Part shown: piece by piece, positions 58,789-64,000 of the stretch
Layout of the letters: each line of letters opens with the position of its first letter
How positions within the stretch are numbered: the stretch's first letter is position 1
DNA from: Streptomyces huiliensis
GTDB lineage: Bacteria; Actinomycetota; Actinomycetes; Streptomycetales; Streptomycetaceae
Assembly: GCF_020037025.1 (NCBI RefSeq)
Contig: NZ_JAIQLH010000004.1
Span: forward strand, 1 to 64,000
DNA length: 64,000 nucleotides
Direction of reading: 5' to 3'
Translations under genes and position numbers: made by a program
Notes under the pieces: model-generated
Seen by the model: only the letters and a program-made list of their open reading frames with translations
The model's database searches: none
Told to the model about the DNA's origin: nothing

Positions 58789-60229
58789 ATGCGGCGGGAA
58801 ATGGGAACGCCGGGGGCGGGCGGGATGGCCAGGACGGGCGGGATGGCCGGGACAGGCGGGGCGTCCGGGACGGGTGGGGCGCCGGGGCCGCGTGCGTCCG
58901 GCCCCCACGCCCCAGGCCCGTACGGCCAGGCCCCGGCCCCGGACCCGTACGACCAGGCCCAGGCCCCGTACCCGTACCCGCACGGCCGGCCCCCCGACCC
59001 GTACGCCCCCACGGAACCCGGCGAGGCCCCAGCCGCCCACCACCCCCCGGCGACAGCCGCCGAGCGGTGGCTCGCGTTCGTCCTGCACGCCGCGTTCTTC
59101 CTGCTGCTCGGCGCCTCCCTGGCCCGCTTCCTCATCCGCCACCCGGGCGAGCCCCGCACGCCGTGGATCATCGCGCTGAGCGCCGGACTGGCGCTGCTGC
59201 AGGTGGTCGGTCAGGGGCGGCTCGCCCGGCCCGTGCCGCGCCGGTTCGTCTGGCTGGGCGCGGTGGTGGCGGTCTGGATGGTGCTGGTGGTGCTGGCACC
59301 GAGCTTCGCGTGGTGCGCGGTGCCGTTGTTCTTCACGGGGCTGCGCACGCTGCCGCCGCGCGCGGCGCTCGCCCTGGTGGTGATGCTCACCGCGTTCGTG
59401 GTCGTGGCGCAGCTCAAGCTGTCCACGGGCGGCTTCGACCCCAACCTCGTCCTGGCCCCGCCCGCGGTGGCGGCGATCGGGGCCGCCGTGTTCGTCCGGA
59501 TGCGGCACCAGGCCGACCGGCAGCGGCAGCTGATCGACGACCTGATCCGCACCCGGCGGGAGCTCGCCGCCACCGAACGCCGTGAGGGCACGCTGGCGGA
59601 GCGGCAGCGGCTGTCGATGGAGATCCACGACACCCTGGCCCAGGGCCTGTCCAGCCAGCAGATGCTGCTCCAGGCCGCCGACCGGGTGTGGGCCACCGAC
59701 CCGTCGGCCGCCCACCGCCACGTACGCGCCGCCGCGTCGATCGCCGGACGCAACCTGGCCGAGGCCCGCCGCTTCGTCCACGACCTCGCGCCCGCGGACC
59801 TCGCCGGCGGCAGCCTGGAGGAGGCCCTGCACGCGCTGGCGGCGCGCGGCGGAGGAGGCCGGCGGGCTCGTCGTCCGCTGCCACGTCGAGGGCGCCCTGC
59901 CGGAGGACCGGCCGCTGCCCGAGGCCGTCGGGTCCGCGCTGCTGCGCATCGCGCAGGGCGCGCTGGCGAACGTCCGCGAGCACGCCGGCGCGACCACGGT
60001 CACCCTCACGCTGACCTGCCTCGACGACCAGGTGCTGCTGGACGTCGCCGACGACGGCCGGGGCTTCGACGCCCGGACCGTGGCCGCGTCCGCCCCCGGC
60101 GAGCGCGGGCACGGCCTGCCCGCGATGCGTGCCCGGGTCCGGCGGCTCGGCGGCACGCTGACCGTCGAGTCGGCGCCGGGCGAGGGCACCGTCCTGTCCG
60201 CCGCCGTCCCCCTGGAGCCGCTGCCATGA
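58789..60229 (+). pseudogene. senS: SenS-like histidine kinase, frameshifted
   Basis: The kinase is split over two frames. Frame 1 (from ATG 58789) codes for a Pro/Gly-rich N-terminus, about five membrane segments (AERWLAFVLHAAFFLLLGAS, LAGRLARPV-type loops, AAIGAAVFVRMRHQ) and the HisKA_3 phosphoacceptor (LSMEIHDTLAQGLSSQQMLL). Near 59841-59851 the frame must shift: continuing in frame 1 gives only Gly/Arg-rich nonsense, while the frame ending at 60229 reads EEAGGLVVRCHVEGALPEDR and then the HATPase motifs NVREHAGATT, VADDGRGFD and GERGHGLPAMRARV. One extra G at 59848-59849 explains this. It may be a true mutation, a sequencing error or, less likely, programmed frameshifting. The stop overlaps the senR start (ATGA). 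Confidence 0.85.
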
Positions 60230-60909
60230 CCCGGGCCCCAAGGGTCCCCGGAGTCCCCGGAGTCCCAGAAGATCCCGTCGCCCCCGTCACCCCCGTCCGT
60301 ATCCTGCTCTGCGACGACCACGCGGTCGTCCGCGCCGGGCTGCTCGCCCTGCTCGGCAGCGAGCCCGACATCGAGGTCGTGGGCGAGACCGGCAGCGGCG
60401 AGGAGGCCGTGGCCACGGCCGCGCGGCTCCGCCCCGACGTGGTCCTGATGGACCTCCAGCTCGGGCCCGGCATGGACGGTGTCGAGGCCACCCGCCGGAT
60501 CGCCCCGACCGGCGTCCACGTCCTCGTCCTCACCACCTACGACACCGACGCCGACATCACGCGCGCCATCGCCGCGGGCGCCACCGGCTACCTGCTCAAG
60601 GCCGAACGCCCGGAGGAGCTCTTCGCGGCGATCCGCGCCGCCGCCGAGGGCCGGCCCGCCCTCTCCCCGCCCGTCGCCGGCCGCGTCCTGGACCGCATGC
60701 GCGGCGGCGGCCGCCCGACGCTGACCCCGCGCGAACTCGACATCCTCGCCCGGCTGGCGGAGGGCCTCGGCAACCGGGAGATCGCCCGGACCCTGTTCAT
60801 CAGCCAGGCCACCGTGAAGACCCACCTCGGGCGCATCTACGACAAGCTCGGAGTCGACACCCGGGCCGGCGCCGTCGCGGTCGCCAAGGAGCAGCGGCTC
60901 CTGCCGTGA
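60226..60909 (+). CDS. senR: SenR-like NarL-type response regulator
   Basis: A 227-aa regulator with a Pro/Val-rich N-terminus. Receiver (~25-140): LLCDDHAVVRAG, phospho-acceptor Asp in VVLMDLQLGPGMDG, Thr in VLVLTTYD and Lys in YLLKAERPEEL. LuxR HTH (~160-220): LTPRELDILARLAEGLGNRE, FISQATVKTHLGRIYDKLGV. The start ATG overlaps the senS stop, so the two are coupled. In S. reticuli SenR activates furS-cpeB and hbpS. Because senS is frameshifted, coupling may give little SenR unless the frameshift is an artefact. Confidence 0.9.
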   Translation: MTRAPRVPGVPGVPEDPVAPVTPVRILLCDDHAVVRAGLLALLGSEPDIEVVGETGSGEEAVATAARLRPDVVLMDLQLGPGMDGVEATRRIAPTGVHVLVLTTYDTDADITRAIAAGATGYLLKAERPEELFAAIRAAAEGRPALSPPVAGRVLDRMRGGGRPTLTPRELDILARLAEGLGNREIARTLFISQATVKTHLGRIYDKLGVDTRAGAVAVAKEQRLLP

Positions 60910-61049
60910 GCGGGCCCACCGCGCTTGCCGGCCCACCGCGCCGCCCGGGGTGGGGACATCCCCACCCGCCGGGTCCACCGACCGGTGGACGGCAAGTACG
61001 ACCGGGCGGTGCTGTCGCGGGAACACCCCGAACGACCAGGCTTTTCCGC

Positions 61050-63281
61050 ATGAAAGAGCTACCTGTGCGCGCCGCCCGCTGGAGCGCCCTGCACCCCTGG
61101 CGCGCGATCGTCGGATGGCTGGCGTTCGTGGTGCTGTGCCTGGGGGCGGGCATCACGGCCGGCACCAACAGCGCCACCACGGAGGACTATCGCGTCGGCG
61201 AGGCCGGCCGCGCCGAGGCGATGGCGGCCGAAGGCCATCTGGAACGCAGGCCCACCGAACAGGTGTTGATAACCGCCCGGTTCGGCGCCCTGGACCGGGC
61301 GGCGGCCGACGCCGCCGCGCGGGACGTCGCGGCGCGGATGGCGCGGCTGCCCGAGGTCGAGCGGACAGCCGCGCCGCGCGTCGCGGGGAACGGCGAGGCG
61401 CTCATGGTCGAAGTGACCATGAAGGGTTCGGAGCTGGACGCCCAGAAGCACGTCGGTCCGCTGCGGGAGCAGACGTCGGCGGTGCAGCGGAGCAACCCGC
61501 GGCTGCTGGTGGAGGAGACCGGGCACCCCTCCGTCAGCAAGGGCGTCGACGGCCAGCGCGACAGCGACCTGGCGCTCTCCGAGAAGATCACCCTGCCGGT
61601 CACCCTGATCACGCTGCTGGTCGCCTTCGGCTCCCTGGTCACCGCCCTGGTGCCGGTGCTGCTGGCGCTCTCGTCGATCGCCGCGGCGATGGGGCTGTCG
61701 ATGCTCGCCTCGCACCTCTCTCCCGACGCGGGAGTCGGCAACAACGTCATCCTGCTCATCGGCCTCGCGGTCGGCGTCGACTACACCCTCTTCTACCTCA
61801 AGCGGGAGCGGGAGGAACGGGAGCGCTCCGGCGGCCGGCTCGCCCCCGAGGCGCTGGTGGAGCTGGCCGCGGCGACGTCGGGCCGGGCGGTCGTGGTCGC
61901 CGGCCTCGCGGTCGTCGTCTCGACGGCGACGCTGTACCTGGCGTCCGACGTCATCTTCTCCTCCCTGGCCACGGGGACCGTCCTCGTCGTCCTGGTCGCC
62001 ATGGCCAGTTCGCTGACCGTGCTGCCCGCGCTGCTGGTCAAGATCGGGCAGCGGGCGCAGCGCCGTGCGGCCCGCAGGGCGCACAAGCTTCGCCGGATTT
62101 ACGAACCCCGCAGTACGCCCAAGCCCCGGCGGGAGCGGAAGGCCGGGACCGGCCGGGTGTGGACCGTCCTGATGCGGCCCGCGAGCAGGCACCCCGCGCT
62201 CACCCTCGGCGTCTCGACGCTGGCCATGCTCGCCCTCGCCGTCCCGGTGGCCGGGATGAAGCTGACCGAGATGAGCCAGGACACCCACTCGCGCGCCATT
62301 CCCGCCATGCGGACGTACGACCGGCTGAACGAGGCGTTCCCGGAGCTGCGGGTCAGGCACCAGGTCGTCGTCCGCGCGCGGGCGGACCGCGCCGACGAGG
62401 TGGCGGGCGGGCTGCGGGAGCTCGGCCGACGGGCGCGGGCCGACCGGCTGTTCACCGGCGAACCGCGGCTGCGGACCTCGGCCGACCACCGGATCAGCGT
62501 CCTGGAGCTGTCTGTTCCGCATCTGAGCGGCTCCGCCGAGGCACGGACGTCCCTGGTGCACCTGCGGGACGACTACGTGCCCCGGACGGTCGGCCGGGTG
62601 CCGGCCGCCGAGACGGGCGTGACGGGGGACGTCGCCCGGTACGCCGACTATCCGGCCCACCAGAAGGGCAAGCTGCCGCTGGTCGTCGGGGCGCTGCTGG
62701 CGGTCACCTTCGTCATGACGCTGCTGGCGTTCCGCTCGGTGGTCCTCGGGCTGGTCGGCGTCGTCCTCAACCTGCTGTCCGCCGCTGCGGCACTGGGGCT
62801 GCTGGTGCTGGTGTTCCAGGGCGAGTGGGCCGAGAGCCTGCTGGGCTTCCACTCCACCGGGTCGATCGGGGCCCGTGTGCCCCTGTTCCTCTTCGTGATC
62901 CTCTTCGGACTCTCCATGGACTACCAGGTGTTCGTGGTGAGCCGGATCAGGGAGGCGGCGCTGCGCGGCGTCCCCACCCGCACGGCGGTGCTCGACGGCA
63001 TCGGCAGTTCGGCGGGCGTGGTGACCAGCGCCGCGGTGGTGATGGTGACGGTCTTCGCGAGCTTCGTCTTCCTGCACCTGATCGAGATGAAGCAGATCGG
63101 CTTCGTCCTGGCGGCGGCCGTCCTGCTCGACGCCTTCGTCATCCGCGTCATGATCCTGCCGTCGGCCATGCTGCTGCTCGGGGCGGCGAGTTGGTGGCCT
63201 TCGCGCGGAATCCGAAGGGCCCGGTCCATTCCGGCGCACCCGGGCGGAGCCCCGGCCGGCGTACCGGCCGACGTACGTTGA
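61050..63281 (+). CDS. MMPL-family RND transporter
   Basis: A 743-aa membrane protein with the two-fold RND layout: an N-terminal helix (HPWRAIVGWLAFVVLCLGAG), an extracytoplasmic loop (~40-180), five or six helices (including LLIGLAVGVDYTLFYLKRER with the GxxxDY proton-relay motif), a cytoplasmic basic stretch, and the second repeat with VILFGLSMDYQVFVVSRIRE, again with GxSxDY. MMPL proteins export lipids, siderophores or other hydrophobic compounds. ATG 61050 was chosen (MKELPVRAARWSALHPW), as the upstream frame is Pro/Gly-rich. It is preceded by senR with 140 nt between. Its substrate is unknown. Confidence 0.9.
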   Translation: MKELPVRAARWSALHPWRAIVGWLAFVVLCLGAGITAGTNSATTEDYRVGEAGRAEAMAAEGHLERRPTEQVLITARFGALDRAAADAAARDVAARMARLPEVERTAAPRVAGNGEALMVEVTMKGSELDAQKHVGPLREQTSAVQRSNPRLLVEETGHPSVSKGVDGQRDSDLALSEKITLPVTLITLLVAFGSLVTALVPVLLALSSIAAAMGLSMLASHLSPDAGVGNNVILLIGLAVGVDYTLFYLKREREERERSGGRLAPEALVELAAATSGRAVVVAGLAVVVSTATLYLASDVIFSSLATGTVLVVLVAMASSLTVLPALLVKIGQRAQRRAARRAHKLRRIYEPRSTPKPRRERKAGTGRVWTVLMRPASRHPALTLGVSTLAMLALAVPVAGMKLTEMSQDTHSRAIPAMRTYDRLNEAFPELRVRHQVVVRARADRADEVAGGLRELGRRARADRLFTGEPRLRTSADHRISVLELSVPHLSGSAEARTSLVHLRDDYVPRTVGRVPAAETGVTGDVARYADYPAHQKGKLPLVVGALLAVTFVMTLLAFRSVVLGLVGVVLNLLSAAAALGLLVLVFQGEWAESLLGFHSTGSIGARVPLFLFVILFGLSMDYQVFVVSRIREAALRGVPTRTAVLDGIGSSAGVVTSAAVVMVTVFASFVFLHLIEMKQIGFVLAAAVLLDAFVIRVMILPSAMLLLGAASWWPSRGIRRARSIPAHPGGAPAGVPADVR

Positions 63282-63286
63282 TCCCC

Positions 63287-64000
63287 ATGAACCTGTGGTC
63301 GAGGATCGGCAACCGCGAGCACTCCCGTCACGGCCCGGCCCCCGTGGCCCCCGTGGCCCCTGTAGCCCCTGTGGCCCCCACGGCCACCGCGACCCCCGGC
63401 CATCCCGCCGACCCGTTCTGGGTCAGGACCCTCGGCCAGTGGAACACGGTCTGCCGGGCGCTGTTCGGCGCGATGTCCCTCGGGCTCGTCGTGACGGGCC
63501 GGCCCGGCGGGACGCGGTACGGCGTGCTCGCGCTGCTCGGCTGCGTCGTGCTCGGGTACGCGGTCCTCGACCGGTGGCCGGACAACCCCGTGCTCCGGCC
63601 GCACACCTACCTGTGGATGCTCGTCCTCGGCATCGGCGGGCTCTCGTACCTGCGCAGCGGCTACGCGGCGCTGTTCATCGTGGCGCTGCCGCACTTCTGG
63701 CTCTTCGGCAGGACCCCGCGCACCTCCGTGGTCTACACCGGACTCGCCACCGTGTCCTCGCTGACCGGCAGCTGGCTGCGGCAGGGCTGGAGCGCGGAGT
63801 TCCTCAGCGAGACCCTCGTCTCCACGCTCGTCGTGGTCGCCGCCAGCGTCCTGATGGGATTGTGGGTGCACTCCGTCGTCGAACAGAGCCGGGAACGGGC
63901 CGGACTGATCGCCGAGTTGGAGCGGGCACAGCTGGAACTGTCCGAGGCGCACCAGCGCCAGGGCGCCACGGAGGAACGGGAGCGCATGGCGCGGGAGATC
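63287..64000 (+). CDS. NarL-partner type sensor histidine kinase (3' partial)
   Basis: The frame runs off the window end; 238 codons are visible. A short Pro/Ala/Val-rich start (MNLWSRIGNREHSRHGPAPV) is followed by about six membrane segments (VCRALFGAMSLGLVVTG, YGVLALLGCVVLGYAVL, TYLWMLVLGIGGLSYL, AALFIVALPHFWLFG, VVYTGLATVSSLTGSWL, LVSTLVVVAASVLMGLWVHS), a coiled-coil (QSRERAGLIAELERAQLELS) and EERERMAREI, just before the phospho-acceptor His of HisKA_3. TACGTT lies 7 nt before ATG 63287, so it is likely leaderless. Its regulator is probably the next gene beyond the window. Confidence 0.85.
   Translation, partial: MNLWSRIGNREHSRHGPAPVAPVAPVAPVAPTATATPGHPADPFWVRTLGQWNTVCRALFGAMSLGLVVTGRPGGTRYGVLALLGCVVLGYAVLDRWPDNPVLRPHTYLWMLVLGIGGLSYLRSGYAALFIVALPHFWLFGRTPRTSVVYTGLATVSSLTGSWLRQGWSAEFLSETLVSTLVVVAASVLMGLWVHSVVEQSRERAGLIAELERAQLELSEAHQRQGATEERERMAREI

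Overview
The window is very GC-rich DNA with the gene content of a Streptomyces chromosome. Indicators are two tandem rodlin genes, a ScbR/ArpA-type gamma-butyrolactone receptor, a bacterial proteasome activator (Bpa/PafE), an HbpS-SenS-SenR haem/redox sensing locus, a bkd branched-chain 2-oxoacid dehydrogenase operon, aspS, metG and a pirin gene carrying a phiC31 attB-like site. Third-position GC bias is strong, and at least ten genes have a TANNNT-type -10 box only 6-7 nt from the start codon, which suggests leaderless mRNAs. No rRNA, tRNA or CRISPR array was seen.

Layout. 0-7 kb: a partial Pro-rich membrane protein, bpa, two divergent Ser/Thr kinases, a phosphotransferase and a PPOX-fold protein. 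7-12 kb: an orphan NarL-type response regulator facing bkdA-bkdB-bkdC, closed by a strong terminator. 12-17.7 kb: an XRE/MmyB-type regulator, a GntR-MFS operon, a mycothiol-dependent isomerase-like protein, a nitrilase-fold amidase and a membrane-anchored protein. 17.9-22.4 kb: a small integrative element (below). 22-31 kb: an NHLRC2-like thioredoxin/NHL protein, DUF6458 and DUF4232 proteins, an M18 aminopeptidase, an acyl-CoA dehydrogenase, an SseB-like protein, a trypsin-like protease and pirin. 31-38 kb: a SpoIIE-type phosphatase with an ATPase domain, aspS, a degenerate receiver protein and metG. 38-45 kb: two small conserved proteins, a VWA protein, a carotenoid oxygenase and two convergent membrane-anchored esterases. 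45-50 kb: ScbR-like and TetR regulators, an orphan acyl-CoA carboxylase epsilon subunit and two rodlins. 50-58 kb: an MFS-SDR operon, an AbiEii-like protein, a 955-aa membrane-spanning HTH protein, a DUF4232 protein and an AAC(3)-like acetyltransferase. 58-64 kb: hbpS, senS (frameshifted) and senR, an MMPL transporter, and the 5' part of another histidine kinase that leaves the window just before its phospho-acceptor histidine.

The most interesting object is the element at about 17.94-22.39 kb. A large serine recombinase has integrated the element into the 5' part of the thioredoxin/NHL gene. The element brings its own copy of the target gene's promoter and first ~52 codons, so the gene downstream of the right junction is intact. 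The displaced chromosomal 5' end survives at the left junction as a remnant with a one-base deletion. Excision would therefore leave a frameshifted gene. Cargo is a small protein, a DUF6879-type protein, an XRE/DUF5753 regulator and two more small proteins. A 22-bp perfect inverted repeat enclosing a smaller hairpin lies over the integrase stop codon.

Other points for a second look: the frameshift in senS, the RodZ-like membrane HTH protein with a ~500-residue disordered linker, two unannotated single-span microproteins, 14-nt tandem repeats that end on stop codons, and a pair of oppositely oriented multi-hairpin repeats at 24.4 and 29.2 kb.
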